Assembly (NCBI GenBank): GCA_902706235.1
Contig: CACSJR010000006.1
Location: forward strand, 124,001-188,000
Source of the DNA: Citrobacter sp. 18056
GTDB lineage: Bacteria; Pseudomonadota; Gammaproteobacteria; Enterobacterales; Enterobacteriaceae
Direction: 5' to 3'
Length of the DNA: 64,000 nucleotides
Each line of letters starts with the position of its first letter. The first letter of the stretch is position 1. Below, piece after piece: positions 52,541-62,826 of this stretch. A program made the position numbers and the translations under genes. The notes under the pieces are model-generated. The model saw only the letters and a list, made by a program, of their open reading frames with translations. It was not told the DNA's origin and searched no databases.

Positions 52541-53454
52541 GGCTTTTTCCGCTCACCGGCACTGTCTTTGACCAGTTCAGCAATCCCGGCAATCGAGCCC
52601 ATCAGGCTGCTGGCATCCAGCGGCATCATTACTACTTTGCTGTTATTCGCTGAGCCAATCTGCTGTAACGCATCAGTATATTTCTGCGCGATGAAGTAGT
52701 TCACGGCCTGAATATCCCCGGCGGCAATCGCTTCGGATACCATTTGCGTGGCGCGGGCTTCCGCTTCGGCTGAACGCTCACGCGCTTCCGCCTGCAGGAA
52801 CGTTGACTGACGTTCACCTTCCGCTTTGAGAATTTTCGACTGTTTCTCACCTTCGGCTTTGACGATCTGCGCCTGACGGATCCCTTCAGCTTCCAGGATG
52901 TACGCACGTTTGGTTCGTTCGGCTTTCATCTGCGCATTCATAGCGTCGATAAGTTCAGCCGGTGGGCGCACGTCGCGAATTTCGATACGGGTGATTTTGA
53001 TGCCCCAGGGGTTGGTAGCTTCATCGACGATATGCAATAGGCGGGTGTTGATGTTGTCACGCTGGGAGAGCATTTCGTCCAGCTCCATCGAGCCCAGCAC
53101 GGTACGGATATTGGTCATCGTCAGGTTGATGATAGCCAGTTCCAGGTTGCTGACTTCATACGCCGCTTTCGGGGCATCAATTACCTGAATAAAACACACC
53201 GCATCAATGGAAACGTTGGCGTTATCCTTGGAAATAACTTCCTGGGATGGGATGTCCAGCACCTGTTCCATCATATTGATTTTACGGCCAATACGGTCCA
53301 TGAAGGGTACCACCAGACTTAAACCTGGATTCAGGGTATTGGTATAGCGGCCAAAGCGCTCGACTGTCCATTGATAACCCTGAGGAACGATCTTGACGCC
53401 TGCGCCGACAATCACCAACGCCACAAAGATCAAGACGGGAATAAAGATGAGCAT
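52537..53454 (-). CDS. qmcA: SPFH/Band 7 (stomatin-like) protein QmcA
   Basis: This 305-residue inner-membrane protein has one N-terminal membrane helix (residues about 1-22), an SPFH domain (residues about 25-190) and a long alanine/glutamate coiled coil rich in repeated KAEGE/QAEARE units. QmcA forms large oligomers and multicopy suppresses loss of FtsH and HtpX. It is in an operon with ybbJ. E. coli has fetAB next to it; here cnoX is the next gene. Confidence 0.95.
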   Translation of the reverse strand: MLIFIPVLIFVALVIVGAGVKIVPQGYQWTVERFGRYTNTLNPGLSLVVPFMDRIGRKINMMEQVLDIPSQEVISKDNANVSIDAVCFIQVIDAPKAAYEVSNLELAIINLTMTNIRTVLGSMELDEMLSQRDNINTRLLHIVDEATNPWGIKITRIEIRDVRPPAELIDAMNAQMKAERTKRAYILEAEGIRQAQIVKAEGEKQSKILKAEGERQSTFLQAEARERSAEAEARATQMVSEAIAAGDIQAVNYFIAQKYTDALQQIGSANNSKVVMMPLDASSLMGSIAGIAELVKDSAGERKKP

Positions 53455-53610
53455 TAAAAACCTCCTGTTTTTGCTGGGTAACCCTGGGACTTACATGTCA
53501 GGGCTGATACAGGAAGTATAACTTTTATTCAGTAGGCTGCGGTAACGTTCTTCTGTGTTGAAAGCGTACATAATGCCCCAGCGACAGGACGCCGCCGGGG
53601 AGAGGGAATA

Positions 53611-54465
53611 TCAGTACAGCAGGGAGTACAGCAGGCGACGGTATTTCGACGCCAGCGCATCGCCGGTACCGAGCGCCGCAAGGATTTCCTGCAGCATCTT
53701 GCGCGCCTGACCATCCGCCGCGCCCAGGTCTTTCTTCAGATGGCTGAACAGCAGTTCCAGCGCTTCTTCATTGCGCCCAACCTGATGCAGCTGCAGCGCC
53801 AGCTGTGACGCGAGAGCCGCGTCTTCCGGATGTTCCGCCGCCTGCTGCTGCAGTTGCTGGATTTCCGGGGTGTCGGCCGCCTGTTTCAGCAGCTCAATTT
53901 GCGCCACCAGGCCCTGATAGCGGGTGTCCTGATCCTGCATCGGCACGGTTTTCAGCGTTGCTTCTGCCTCTTCTGAACGGTTTAGCGCAATCTGTGTTTC
54001 CGCCAACAGCAGACCTATCTGGCTGTCCTGATTCGACAGCTGCCACGCGTCTTTCAGTAGCGGCAGCGCGTCGGCGTGATTGCCTTCCTGCATCAGCAGC
54101 ATCGCCTGCTGGGCTTTCAGCTCTTCTTCACGTGGCAGGAATTTATCGAGCAGCGTACGGATAACGTCCTCCGGCTGCGGGCCCTGGAAACCGTCGACAG
54201 GCTGGCCATTCTGGAAAAGATACACGGTCGGAATGGCGCGCAGGCCAAACTGGGAGGCAATCATCTGCTCGGCGTCACAGTCGAGCTTCGCCAGAATGAA
54301 CTGACCGTTGTACTGGTTAGCGAGGCTTTCCAGCACCGGGGTTAACTGCTCGCAGTGCTGGCTACGCGGAGACCAGAAGTAGAACAGGACGGGAACGGTG
54401 GCGGACTGCTCCAGGGTCTGGTGCAGGTTAGCTTCGGTAATGTTAACGATATACTGTGCAGACAT
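53611..54465 (-). CDS. cnoX: Chaperedoxin CnoX (YbbN)
   Basis: This 284-residue protein joins a thioredoxin-like domain (residues about 1-110) to tetratricopeptide-like repeats. The active site is SQHC (35-38) rather than CxxC, with Cys38 and Cys63 both present as in E. coli. It holds hypochlorite-damaged proteins and forms mixed disulfides, passing substrates to GroEL and DnaK. The frame is complete. Confidence 0.95.
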   Translation of the reverse strand: MSAQYIVNITEANLHQTLEQSATVPVLFYFWSPRSQHCEQLTPVLESLANQYNGQFILAKLDCDAEQMIASQFGLRAIPTVYLFQNGQPVDGFQGPQPEDVIRTLLDKFLPREEELKAQQAMLLMQEGNHADALPLLKDAWQLSNQDSQIGLLLAETQIALNRSEEAEATLKTVPMQDQDTRYQGLVAQIELLKQAADTPEIQQLQQQAAEHPEDAALASQLALQLHQVGRNEEALELLFSHLKKDLGAADGQARKMLQEILAALGTGDALASKYRRLLYSLLY

Positions 54466-54533
54466 AAGTCATTCTCTTTATTCGATATGAGTCGATATCT
54501 TATTGAGATGGGGGCGGAGGACGGTGCTTCAAC

Positions 54534-55304
54534 TCAGCCCTGCAAAATTTTGTCCATCATTCGGCCCGGCAGTATGCGCTTGAGCAGCATGACTGCGTGC
54601 GTCACCAGGGTCACCGGATAGCGCATTTTCGGTTTCTCGCTGGTGAAAGCATGGCGCACTTTTTCCACCACCGCCTCTGGCCCGAGGGTAAAACGGGCGG
54701 CGATACCCGGGTTTTCGACAGGTTTATCAGCCTGGGTCTGGTTGACGTTTTCAGTGAAGCGGGTGCGGATCGGGCCGGGTTCAATCAGGCTAACTTTAAT
54801 GCCGCTGTGACGCAGCTCCATGCGCAGTGCGTCGGACCAGGCTTCCAGAGCATATTTACTGGCGGCATACGCTCCACGGCCGGGCGTGGATATCAGGCCC
54901 ATCACCGAGGACGTCATCACGATTCGGCCTTCGCCGTGTGGCTCTATGGCAGGCAGCAGGCGCATAGTCAGCTGATGCGCTCCGAAGAAATTAGTGGAGA
55001 ACTGCTGTTCCAGCTGCGCGCGGCTCAGGGTATTCAGCGGGCCATACACGCCGAAGCCGGCATTATTGAAAATGCCGAACAGGCGATTATCGGTCAGGGC
55101 GATGATTTCGTCGGCGGCGCGGTCCACGCTGTCGGGCGAATCCAAATCAAGAATAATTCCCGTCAGCCCCTGACCTGACATGCGGGCCACGTCTTCCGGC
55201 TTGCGACACGCGGCCAGTACGCGAAAGCCCTGGCGTTTCAGCTCAAGCGCACTCTCCAGCCCAATTCCGCTGGAACATCCTGTTATTAAGACCGTTTTTT
55301 GCAT
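54534..55304 (-). CDS. ybbO: SDR-family oxidoreductase YbbO
   Basis: This 256-residue NADP(H)-dependent reductase has the Rossmann motif TGCSSGIG near the N-terminus, the NNAG motif, and the catalytic Ser with YAASK (Tyr and Lys). E. coli YbbO reduces medium- and long-chain aldehydes and some ketones. The ATG at 55304 matches the E. coli start. It lies 28 bases downstream of tesA on the same strand. Confidence 0.93.
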   Translation of the reverse strand: MQKTVLITGCSSGIGLESALELKRQGFRVLAACRKPEDVARMSGQGLTGIILDLDSPDSVDRAADEIIALTDNRLFGIFNNAGFGVYGPLNTLSRAQLEQQFSTNFFGAHQLTMRLLPAIEPHGEGRIVMTSSVMGLISTPGRGAYAASKYALEAWSDALRMELRHSGIKVSLIEPGPIRTRFTENVNQTQADKPVENPGIAARFTLGPEAVVEKVRHAFTSEKPKMRYPVTLVTHAVMLLKRILPGRMMDKILQG

Positions 55305-55332
55305 AACTTTACCTGAAGACAACTCCTGATAT

Positions 55333-55959
55333 TCAGGAGTCGTGTTTAACTAAGGGAGCCAGGCGTGCCGCCATCCAGTCCGCAATAAACGGCTGCGCGT
55401 CACGATTGGGGTGAATACCATCATCCTGCATCCATTGCGGTTTCAGATAGACCTCTTCCATGAAAAATGGCAACAGAGGAATATCGAACTCTTTGGCAAG
55501 CTGCGGATACATCGCGCTAAAGGCCTCATTATACCGACGGCCATAGTTCGCAGGCAGACGAATTTGCATCAACAGTGGTTCGGCGTTGGCGGCTTTAATT
55601 TGTTCGATAACCGTTCGCAGGGTTTGCTCGGTTTGTTGAGGCTGAAACCCGCGCAGGCCATCGTTACCGCCCAGTTCGACCAACACCCAGCGCGGCTGGT
55701 GCTGCTTGAGCAGCGTTGGCAGGCGCGCCAGCCCCTGCTGCGATGTGTCACCGCTGATACTGGCGTTGACAACCTCGGTCTTCGGCTGCCACTTTTCATT
55801 AAGGAGCGCGGGCCATGCGGCCGTTGCCGCCATGCGATACCCGGCACTCAGACTGTCACCCAGAATTAACAGCGTGTCGGCAAATGCGGCGCGGCAGGTT
55901 AACAGCAAAAGAAACAGGAACGGCACATGCCAGCGGAAAACATACTTGAAGTTCATCAT
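55333..55959 (-). CDS. tesA: Thioesterase I / protease I / lysophospholipase L1 TesA
   Basis: This 208-residue periplasmic SGNH hydrolase cleaves acyl-CoA thioesters and lysophospholipids. The signal peptide ends near AAFA-D (residues 27-28). The block I motif GDSLS with the catalytic serine (residue 36), GGND, and the DDGIHPN motif with the Asp-His pair are present. Its 5' end overlaps the divergent ybbA gene by 33 bases, as in E. coli. Confidence 0.96.
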   Translation of the reverse strand: MMNFKYVFRWHVPFLFLLLLTCRAAFADTLLILGDSLSAGYRMAATAAWPALLNEKWQPKTEVVNASISGDTSQQGLARLPTLLKQHQPRWVLVELGGNDGLRGFQPQQTEQTLRTVIEQIKAANAEPLLMQIRLPANYGRRYNEAFSAMYPQLAKEFDIPLLPFFMEEVYLKPQWMQDDGIHPNRDAQPFIADWMAARLAPLVKHDS

Positions 55960-56613
55960 CTTAAGAAATCCGTCGGTCAGGGGGAGCAGGAGCTATCCAT
56001 CCTCACCGGAGTTGAGCTGGTTGTCAAACGAGGCCAGAGCATTGCATTAGTGGGGGAATCCGGTTCCGGTAAGTCGACGCTGTTGGCGATCCTCGCCGGG
56101 CTGGACGACGGCAGCAGCGGGGAAGTGAATCTGATTGGCCAACCTCTGCACGCGATGGACGAAGAGGCGCGCGCCGGGCTACGTGCCCGTCATGTGGGCT
56201 TTGTGTTTCAATCTTTCATGCTGATCCCGACGCTCAACGCGCTGGAGAACGTCGAACTCCCGGCCCTGCTGCGCGGTGAAACCGACAGTCAGGGGCGCAG
56301 CCACGCGAAGGCGCTTCTGGAGCAATTAGGGCTCGGCAAACGTCTGCATCATCTTCCGGCACAGCTTTCCGGCGGTGAACAACAGCGTGTGGCGCTGGCC
56401 CGCGCGTTTAACGGTCGGCCAGACTTGCTGTTCGCCGATGAACCCACAGGCAATCTTGACCGGCAAACTGGCGATCGCATTGCCGATTTGCTGTTTTCCC
56501 TCAATCAAGAGCATGGCACCACGCTGGTGCTGGTGACGCACGATCCGGCGCTGGCGGCGCGCTGTGATCGACGCCTGCGGTTGGTGAACGGTCAACTGCA
56601 GGAGGAATCATGA
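55927..56613 (+). CDS. ybbA: ABC transporter ATP-binding protein YbbA
   Basis: This 228-residue ATPase is of the LolD/MacB type. It has the Walker [11 protein letters not shown]-loop, [14 protein letters not shown] signature, Walker [13 protein letters not shown] and the H-loop histidine in VTHD. It overlaps the ybbP start by four bases, and the pair forms one ABC exporter. The N-terminal coding part is shared with tesA on the other strand. Confidence 0.94.
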   Translation: MPAENILEVHHLKKSVGQGEQELSILTGVELVVKRGQSIALVGESGSGKSTLLAILAGLDDGSSGEVNLIGQPLHAMDEEARAGLRARHVGFVFQSFMLIPTLNALENVELPALLRGETDSQGRSHAKALLEQLGLGKRLHHLPAQLSGGEQQRVALARAFNGRPDLLFADEPTGNLDRQTGDRIADLLFSLNQEHGTTLVLVTHDPALAARCDRRLRLVNGQLQEES

Positions 56614-59024
56614 TTGCCCGTTGGTTCTGGCGCGAATGGCGTTCGCCGTCACTGCTGATTGTCTGGCTGGCACTGAGCCTGGCGGTGGCCTGTGTGCTGG
56701 CGCTCGGTAATATCAGTGACCGCATGGACAAAGGGCTGAGTCAGCAGAGCCGCGAATTTATGGCGGGTGACAGAACGCTGCGCACCGCGCGCACCGCGCC
56801 GGAAGAATGGCTGAATAAAGCCCGCGAAATGGGGCTACAGGTCGGTGAGCAGCTCAGTTTTGCCACTATGACCTTCGCGGGTGATACCCCGCAGCTGGCG
56901 AGTGTGAAAGCGGTGGATGACGTTTATCCGATGTATGGCCAACTGGACACCCAACCGCCGGGCCTCAAGCCGCAGGTGGGTAGCGTACTGTTAGCCCCCC
57001 GGTTGATGGCTCTGCTGAACCTGAAAACGGGGGACACAATCGACGTCGGCGATGCGACGCTGCGTATTGCCGGCGAAGTCGTGCAGGAGCCGGATTCCGG
57101 CTTCAACCTGTTCCAGATGGCACCGCGCCTGATGATGAACATCGTCGACGTGGCAAAAACCGGAGCTGTACAGCCAGGGAGTCGTGTCAGCTGGCGTTAC
57201 AAATTTGGTGGCACGCCGCAGCAGATTGAAGCCTACGAGAAATGGTTGTTGCCGCAGCTGAAGCCCGATCAGCGCTGGATTGGCCTCGAGCAGGATGAAG
57301 GTGCACTCGGCAAATCTCTTGAGCGCTCGCAGCAGTTTTTACTGTTGTCGGCGCTGCTGACACTGCTGCTGGCGGTCGCTGCGGTAGCGGTGGCGATGGG
57401 ACATTATTGCCGTAGCCGCTACGATCTGGTGGCGGTGCTTAAAACGCTGGGGGCAGGGCGGGCGCAGCTGCGCAAGCTGATCCTCGGTCAGTGGGCGATG
57501 CTCTTGCTGCTGTCGCTGGTCACCGGTGGCGCAATGGGGATGCTGTTTGAACGCGTGCTGATGGTGCTACTCAAACCCGTGTTGCCTGCCGCGTTGCCAA
57601 CCGCCAGCCTCTGGCCGTGGTTGTGGGCCATTGGGGCGATGGTGGTGATTTCACTGCTGGTGGGAATGCGACCGTGGCGTCTGCTGCTGGCGACCCAGCC
57701 GCTGCGCGTATTGCGTCGTGATGCGGTGGCGAACGTCTGGCCGCTGAAATTCTACATTCCGGTGATGTTGGTAGTGGTTGTGCTACTGCTGGCCTGGCTG
57801 ATGGGCGGTTCAATGCTACTGTGGTCGGTGCTGGCGGGCGCAGTCGTGCTGGCCGTGCTCTGCGGGCTGGTGGGCTGGGTTCTCCTGAACATGCTCCGGC
57901 GCGTAACGTTGAAATCGCTGGCGCTGCGTCTGGCAGTAAGCCGCTTGTTACGTCAGCCGTGGTCCACGCTCAGCCAACTGGCGGCGTTCTCGCTCTCCTT
58001 CATGCTGCTGGCGTTGCTGCTGGTGCTGCGCGGCGATTTACTTGACCGCTGGCAGCAACAGCTTCCGCCTGAAAGCCCGAACTACTTCCTGATCAATATT
58101 GCGCCAGAGCAGGTTGGGCCGATGAAGGCCTTCCTGGCCGAACATCAGGTGATTCCGTCGGCGTTTTACCCGATCGTGCGTGCGCGTCTGACGGACATTA
58201 ACGGTCAGACGACGGACGGCAATAAAGACGAAGCGTTAAACCGCGAGCTAAATTTGACCTGGCAAAGCCAGCCGCTGGAACACAATGCGGTAACCGATGG
58301 CAGCTGGCCGCCGAAAGTGGGGGAAGTGTCGATTGAGGAAGGCCTGGCGAAGCGTCTGAACATTGGGCTCGGCGACAACGTGACCTTTACTGGTGATACC
58401 CAGGCGTTCAGCGCGAAAGTCACCAGCCTGCGCAAAGTTGACTGGGAAAGCCTGCGACCAAACTTCTTCTTTATTTTCCCGACCGGGGCGCTGGACGGGC
58501 AGCCGCAAAGTTGGCTCACCAGTTTCCGCTGGGATAATGGCAACGCGCTGCTGACTCAGCTAAATCGTGAATTTCCGACCGTCAGTCTGCTGGACATCGG
58601 CGCTATTCTCAAGCAGGTCGGGCAGGTGCTGGAGCAGGTCAGTCGGGCGCTGGAAGTGATGGTGGTGCTGGTGACCGCCTGCGGCGTGCTGCTGCTGTTA
58701 GCGCAGGTTCAGGTAGGGATGCGACAGCGTCATCAGGAGTTGGTGGTCTGGCGCACGCTGGGCGCAGGAAAATCATTGCTGCGCACCACATTGTGGGCTG
58801 AGTTTGCCTTATTGGGGCTCGTATCCGGGATGGTGGCGGCTATTGGCGCAGAAACCGCGCTGGCGGTGTTGCAGACGAAAGTCTTCGATTTTCCGTGGGA
58901 GCCTGACTGGCGACTTTGGGTCACGCTGCCGCTAAGTGGCGGGGTAATGCTCTCTCTGTGCGGCGGCTGGTTAGGATTGCGCCTGCTGAAAGGAAAAGCG
59001 CTGTTCCGTCAGTTCAACGTGTAA
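56610..59024 (+). CDS. ybbP: ABC transporter permease YbbP (FtsX/MacB family)
   Basis: This 804-residue inner-membrane protein has about ten helices in the duplicated FtsX-type arrangement, with an N-terminal anchor helix, a large periplasmic domain, a central group of helices and a C-terminal FtsX domain. With YbbA it forms a putative mechanotransmission-type transporter; the substrate is not established. The start is coupled to ybbA. A long palindrome follows the stop; E. coli has rhsD next. Confidence 0.94.
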   Translation: MIARWFWREWRSPSLLIVWLALSLAVACVLALGNISDRMDKGLSQQSREFMAGDRTLRTARTAPEEWLNKAREMGLQVGEQLSFATMTFAGDTPQLASVKAVDDVYPMYGQLDTQPPGLKPQVGSVLLAPRLMALLNLKTGDTIDVGDATLRIAGEVVQEPDSGFNLFQMAPRLMMNIVDVAKTGAVQPGSRVSWRYKFGGTPQQIEAYEKWLLPQLKPDQRWIGLEQDEGALGKSLERSQQFLLLSALLTLLLAVAAVAVAMGHYCRSRYDLVAVLKTLGAGRAQLRKLILGQWAMLLLLSLVTGGAMGMLFERVLMVLLKPVLPAALPTASLWPWLWAIGAMVVISLLVGMRPWRLLLATQPLRVLRRDAVANVWPLKFYIPVMLVVVVLLLAWLMGGSMLLWSVLAGAVVLAVLCGLVGWVLLNMLRRVTLKSLALRLAVSRLLRQPWSTLSQLAAFSLSFMLLALLLVLRGDLLDRWQQQLPPESPNYFLINIAPEQVGPMKAFLAEHQVIPSAFYPIVRARLTDINGQTTDGNKDEALNRELNLTWQSQPLEHNAVTDGSWPPKVGEVSIEEGLAKRLNIGLGDNVTFTGDTQAFSAKVTSLRKVDWESLRPNFFFIFPTGALDGQPQSWLTSFRWDNGNALLTQLNREFPTVSLLDIGAILKQVGQVLEQVSRALEVMVVLVTACGVLLLLAQVQVGMRQRHQELVVWRTLGAGKSLLRTTLWAEFALLGLVSGMVAAIGAETALAVLQTKVFDFPWEPDWRLWVTLPLSGGVMLSLCGGWLGLRLLKGKALFRQFNV

Positions 59025-59031
59025 CTCCTCG

Positions 59032-59087
59032 GGTGGCGGCGCTCGCACGGGCCTACCGGTTTGTAGGCCCAAGCGAGCGTTGCCACC
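59032..59087. repeat. Long palindrome between converging ybbP and selU
   Basis: Nested pairs GGTGGC/GCCACC, CGCTCGC/GCGAGCG and GGGCCTAC/GTAGGCCC form a nearly continuous 56-bp hairpin around CGGTTT. It is REP-like and could work as a bidirectional terminator. Confidence 0.8.
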
Positions 59088-59098
59088 GGGAAAATGCG

Positions 59099-60181
59099 TT
59101 ATGCCGCCAGCCAGGCGGCAACGTCCTCAAAGCTACCTCGGAACACAATCATTCCCGCTTTTTTACTGAGCTGATAGCGATACATCGGATCGTAATATTC
59201 CACCAACAACGGTTTAAGCCAGCTGAAATGCACCTCGGTGGATGCGCCGCGTTGCTGCTGAAGCAGCGCTTCGTCGAGGCTTGCCGTCAGTTCGGCAAAA
59301 CGTTGCAATCCTAAACGGCGGCGGATGGCGAACAGGCCCTGATGCAGATAGTCGCTGTATTCCTGCCAGCCTTGCTCTTCGCCAAACGCCTGCAAAAAAT
59401 CATGGTGCATGCGGGTGAAATACTCTTCCCGAAGGCGCTCCAGCCGGACCTCAAACGGATCTTCCACCACCGCAATGGAGGACTGCGCCATCCGATTGCG
59501 CAGGCATTCCGGCAAGTGGTTAGCCCCAATCATGTGTCCTTCATCTTCAATAACCCAGCGTGCTGCGTCTTTTTGCAACAGCGCAATGGCCAGTTCATTT
59601 TCAAAACTGGCCTGTGAAAGCTGCGGCTGAAGCGTGCGGCCAAAGGACGAGCCGCGGTGATGGGCGAGCCCTTCGAGATCGATACCTGACGCCAGAGCCT
59701 GTACCAACTGGGTTTTCCCGTTACCGGTGCAGCCGCCAATCAGCACCATTGGCCGCTCGACATAATCTGCGGTCACGGTGATGGCGGTCTGACGCAAGGA
59801 TTTATAGCCGCCGGCGATCAGCGGTACATCCACACCGGCCTCGCGCAGCCAGTGCTGGGTAATGTGCGATCGCTGACCGCCACGCGCGCAGCACAGCAGG
59901 GCATCCGGGTGGCGGCGAATCACGTCGACCCAAGTGTCTAAACGTTGTTGGCGCTTTTCCCCGGCGACCAGTGTGTGGCCGAGTTTCAGCGCGGCATCTG
60001 CCCCGTGGCGTTTGTAGCAGGTCCCAACAGCGGCGCGTTCGTCGTCATTCATCAGCGGGAGATTAATGCCCGTTGGCATTGCCCCTTGTTGAAACTCTAT
60101 CGGGGCGCGCACATCGATGATGGGCGTGTTGCCTGCGAGAATTTGTCGGAAGTTAACTGCGGGTCGGGTGGTATGTGGCAT
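59099..60181 (-). CDS. selU: tRNA 2-selenouridine synthase SelU (YbbB/MnmH)
   Basis: This 360-residue enzyme converts 2-thiouridine to 2-selenouridine at tRNA position 34, through a geranylated intermediate. It joins an N-terminal rhodanese domain with the catalytic Cys97 in CCARGG to a P-loop domain with GCTGNGKT. The ATG at 60181 aligns with the family N-terminus; the upstream 24 open codons are not homologous. The ribosome binding site is weak. The presence of selU implies selenophosphate synthesis elsewhere in the genome. Confidence 0.94.
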   Translation of the reverse strand: MPHTTRPAVNFRQILAGNTPIIDVRAPIEFQQGAMPTGINLPLMNDDERAAVGTCYKRHGADAALKLGHTLVAGEKRQQRLDTWVDVIRRHPDALLCCARGGQRSHITQHWLREAGVDVPLIAGGYKSLRQTAITVTADYVERPMVLIGGCTGNGKTQLVQALASGIDLEGLAHHRGSSFGRTLQPQLSQASFENELAIALLQKDAARWVIEDEGHMIGANHLPECLRNRMAQSSIAVVEDPFEVRLERLREEYFTRMHHDFLQAFGEEQGWQEYSDYLHQGLFAIRRRLGLQRFAELTASLDEALLQQQRGASTEVHFSWLKPLLVEYYDPMYRYQLSKKAGMIVFRGSFEDVAAWLAA

Positions 60182-60257
60182 GGTTAAAGACTCTGGAGCG
60201 ATACACCTCGGCATTTTACGCCACGTGAGGGGGGATAGCTTGATATTCGCCATTCGT

Positions 60258-61172
60258 TTAGCAAAAAGGTGTCATAAACCCACGGATTTCTGGCCGCCGC
60301 TGTTGAAACAGGCCAACGATATCCTCAACAACTTTGCCGCTGTGGGCGGTATGCCAGGCAAGGCTCAGTGGCGAGGCGGCTCTCATGGCAGGAATAGCCC
60401 GGCTAACCAGCTGGCCTTGTGCGATTAGCGGCTGGCAAAGCGGTAACGGTAAAAAACCGATCCCCACCCCCGCAATATGCGCGGCTACTTTCGTCTCGAT
60501 ATCGGGCACCAGAATTTCTTTTTGCCCTGGCAACCGCCAGGCCACTCGTTTGGTCAACCGACGCGCGCTGTCGGCAATGTTGACCGCTGGATAGCGGCGG
60601 AGCAGGGCCTCGGTGAGCGGGGCTTCGGACTGGTTAAGTGGGTGAGTGGGGGACATCACAAACAGCCACTGAACCTCGCCGAGGGGTTCAACGGCGATGG
60701 TATCCGACAGGGCTTCAGTGCCGGTCACGCCAATCGCCAGTGAAAAATCATCGTGCAGCAGCGTGTCCCAGACGCCCATGTAAATCTGGCGAGAAAAATG
60801 AAACTGGGTAAAGGGATAACGCCCGACCAGCCACGCCAGCAGCTGCGAGACGGCAAGCGGGCTGTACATCAGATTATTGACCACGATATTCACCTGGCGC
60901 TCAATGCCGTCGTTAATTTGCCGGAGTTCACCGGACATGCCGTCTATCCAGCCCAGCCACTCTCGTGCCTGAGCCAGTAGGTGATCTCCGGCAGGAGTCA
61001 GCGAAACACTGCGTGTAGTCCGGCAGAAGAGGGCGACGCCGGTGTTCTCTTCGAGCAACTTAATTCGATAGCTGATCGTTGCCGTGGTTTTGCACAGGCG
61101 CTCAGCGGCCCTGGAGAAGCTACCGGTTTCAGCAATGCACAGAAAGGTGCGCAGCGTTTCAATATCAAACAT
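60258..61172 (-). CDS. allS: LysR-family activator of the allantoin regulon, AllS
   Basis: This 304-residue LysR protein activates the allD operon for anaerobic allantoin use. The N-terminal helix-turn-helix ([27 protein letters not shown]) is almost the same as in E. coli AllS. The ATG at 61172 matches that start. It is divergent from allA with a probable AllR box between them. Confidence 0.93.
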   Translation of the reverse strand: MFDIETLRTFLCIAETGSFSRAAERLCKTTATISYRIKLLEENTGVALFCRTTRSVSLTPAGDHLLAQAREWLGWIDGMSGELRQINDGIERQVNIVVNNLMYSPLAVSQLLAWLVGRYPFTQFHFSRQIYMGVWDTLLHDDFSLAIGVTGTEALSDTIAVEPLGEVQWLFVMSPTHPLNQSEAPLTEALLRRYPAVNIADSARRLTKRVAWRLPGQKEILVPDIETKVAAHIAGVGIGFLPLPLCQPLIAQGQLVSRAIPAMRAASPLSLAWHTAHSGKVVEDIVGLFQQRRPEIRGFMTPFC

Positions 61173-61249
61173 ATTACATTCCAATAGTGAGCTGATTTAT
61201 AAGTATTTTCTCATAATCACCATTTATGAATTGTGGTCTTTGTCTTGTT

Positions 61250-61266
61250 TTGGAAAAATATTCCAA
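61250..61266. promoter_or_regulatory. Probable AllR operator upstream of allA
   Basis: TTGGAAAAATATTCCAA is a near-palindrome with TTGGAA and TTCCAA arms. The same 17 bases occur in inverted orientation upstream of gcl at 62791-62807. Sharing between the two known AllR-controlled promoters supports the assignment. Confidence 0.75.
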
Positions 61267-61358
61267 CTTTTAGGTTGCTGTTAATTTGAGAAGGTTCTAG
61301 ATTAGCCGCAGAGAGAAGTTCAGAGCCGAAAGGGATCGGGAACACAAGGGAAAACGAG

Positions 61359-61841
61359 ATGAAACTTGAGGTAAAACCGCTCAGTCGTGCGGCGTTTGCA
61401 GAGTATGGTGACGTGATTGAAACCGAAGGCCAGGATTTTTTCTTTATCAATAACGGGCAGGTGCAGCGCTTTCACGATCTGGCACACGTCGAGATCCTTG
61501 AGCAGGACAGAACGCTTATTAGCATTAATCAGGCGCAGCCTGTCGCGCTTCCCATCATCGTCACGGAGCTGGAGCGCCATCCGCTTGGCACACAAGCGTT
61601 TGTGCCTCTGCACGGCGAACCCTTTGTCATTGTCGTGGCGCTGGGTGGCGATGACGTTGATTTAACGACGTTGCGCGCGTTTATCACTAACGGGCAGCAG
61701 GGGGTAAATTATCACCGTAACGTCTGGCATCACCCACTGTTTGCCTGGCAAAAAGAAACCCAATTTCTGACCATCGATCGCGGTGGGAATGATAACTGCG
61801 ACGTGGTTTCTGTCCCGTCGCACGAGCTGGTAATTTGTTGA
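61359..61841 (+). CDS. allA: Ureidoglycolate lyase
   Basis: This 160-residue cupin-like enzyme splits ureidoglycolate to glyoxylate and urea in allantoin breakdown. It is collinear with E. coli AllA ([44 protein letters not shown]). The HHP region supplies catalytic residues. Glyoxylate then feeds glyoxylate carboligase, encoded two genes downstream. Confidence 0.95.
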   Translation: MKLEVKPLSRAAFAEYGDVIETEGQDFFFINNGQVQRFHDLAHVEILEQDRTLISINQAQPVALPIIVTELERHPLGTQAFVPLHGEPFVIVVALGGDDVDLTTLRAFITNGQQGVNYHRNVWHHPLFAWQKETQFLTIDRGGNDNCDVVSVPSHELVIC

Positions 61842-61922
61842 GGTATCCCGTGACGCTGCTGGTTATCTTGCATAAGATATCGAACTTATGCTTAACGTAG
61901 GCTGGCGGAGAAGACGGAAAAA

Positions 61923-62741
61923 ATGACAGAAGTACGACGGCGCGGCAGGCCAGGCCTGGCAGAACCGACCGCGCAAAAAGGGGCGCAGGCCCTGGAGCGA
62001 GGCATCGCGATTATGCAGTATCTGGCCAAAAGCGGCGGCAGTTCTTCAGTTAGCGATATTTCGGTGAATCTCGACTTGCCTCTGACCACCGCCTTTCGCT
62101 TACTGAAGGTTCTGGAAAACGCAGATTTTGTCTACCAGGACAATCAGTTAGGCTGGTGGCATATCGGGCTGGGCGTGTTTAACGTCGGCACGGCCTACAT
62201 CCACAACCGTGACGTCCTGTCGGTCGCCGGGCCGTTTATGCGCCGTCTGATGCTGATGTCAGGGGAAACGGTGAACGTGGCTATCCGCAACGGTAACGAA
62301 GCGGTGTTGATAGGGCAGCAGGAGTGTAAGGCGATGGTCAGAATGTGTGCCCCGCTGGGCAGCCGTCTGCCGCTTCACGCATCCGGTGCGGGGAAAGCGT
62401 TGCTCTATCCGATAGGTGAAGAGGCGTTGATGGACGCGATTTTGAAAACGGGTTTGCAGCGCTTTACGCCGACGACCCTTATCGACCTGCCGGTGTTGCA
62501 AAAGGACCTGGAGGGCGCGCGTCTGCGGGGCTACTGCATCGATCAGGAAGAGCACGTTATTGGGCTGAACTGTATTGCCTCAGCCATTTACGATGATGTA
62601 GGCAGCGTGGTGGCCGCCATCTCTATTTCTGGACCTGCCTCACGCTTAACGCCGGATCGCTTTGCCAGCCAGGGAGAGTTGGTACATCAGACGGCTATGG
62701 ATATCAGTACTGCGCTTGGCCTGAAAACAGCCAGAGCATAA
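61923..62741 (+). CDS. allR: IclR-family repressor of the allantoin and glyoxylate genes, AllR
   Basis: This 272-residue tetrameric repressor binds glyoxylate and allantoin and controls allA, allS and gcl. It has an arginine-rich N-terminus, an IclR winged helix-turn-helix (residues about 20-85; [24 protein letters not shown]) and the IclR effector domain with [16 protein letters not shown]. It is followed by a strong terminator. Confidence 0.95.
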   Translation: MTEVRRRGRPGLAEPTAQKGAQALERGIAIMQYLAKSGGSSSVSDISVNLDLPLTTAFRLLKVLENADFVYQDNQLGWWHIGLGVFNVGTAYIHNRDVLSVAGPFMRRLMLMSGETVNVAIRNGNEAVLIGQQECKAMVRMCAPLGSRLPLHASGAGKALLYPIGEEALMDAILKTGLQRFTPTTLIDLPVLQKDLEGARLRGYCIDQEEHVIGLNCIASAIYDDVGSVVAAISISGPASRLTPDRFASQGELVHQTAMDISTALGLKTARA

Positions 62742-62750
62742 GCGTCGCAC

Positions 62751-62775
62751 CCCGCTCGCCGGAGCGGGTTTTTTT
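62751..62775 (+). terminator. Rho-independent terminator after allR
   Basis: CCCGCTC pairs with GAGCGGG around GCCG and is followed by seven Ts. It separates allR from gcl. Confidence 0.94.
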
Positions 62776-62790
62776 GGTGGATTTACAAAG

Positions 62791-62807
62791 TTGGAATATT
62801 TTTCCAA
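62791..62807. promoter_or_regulatory. Probable AllR operator upstream of gcl
   Basis: TTGGAATATTTTTCCAA is the exact reverse complement of the site upstream of allA. It lies 20 bases before the gcl ATG, so a bound repressor would block the promoter or early transcript. Confidence 0.78.
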
Positions 62808-62826
62808 AAAATAAGGTGAAACGGAA

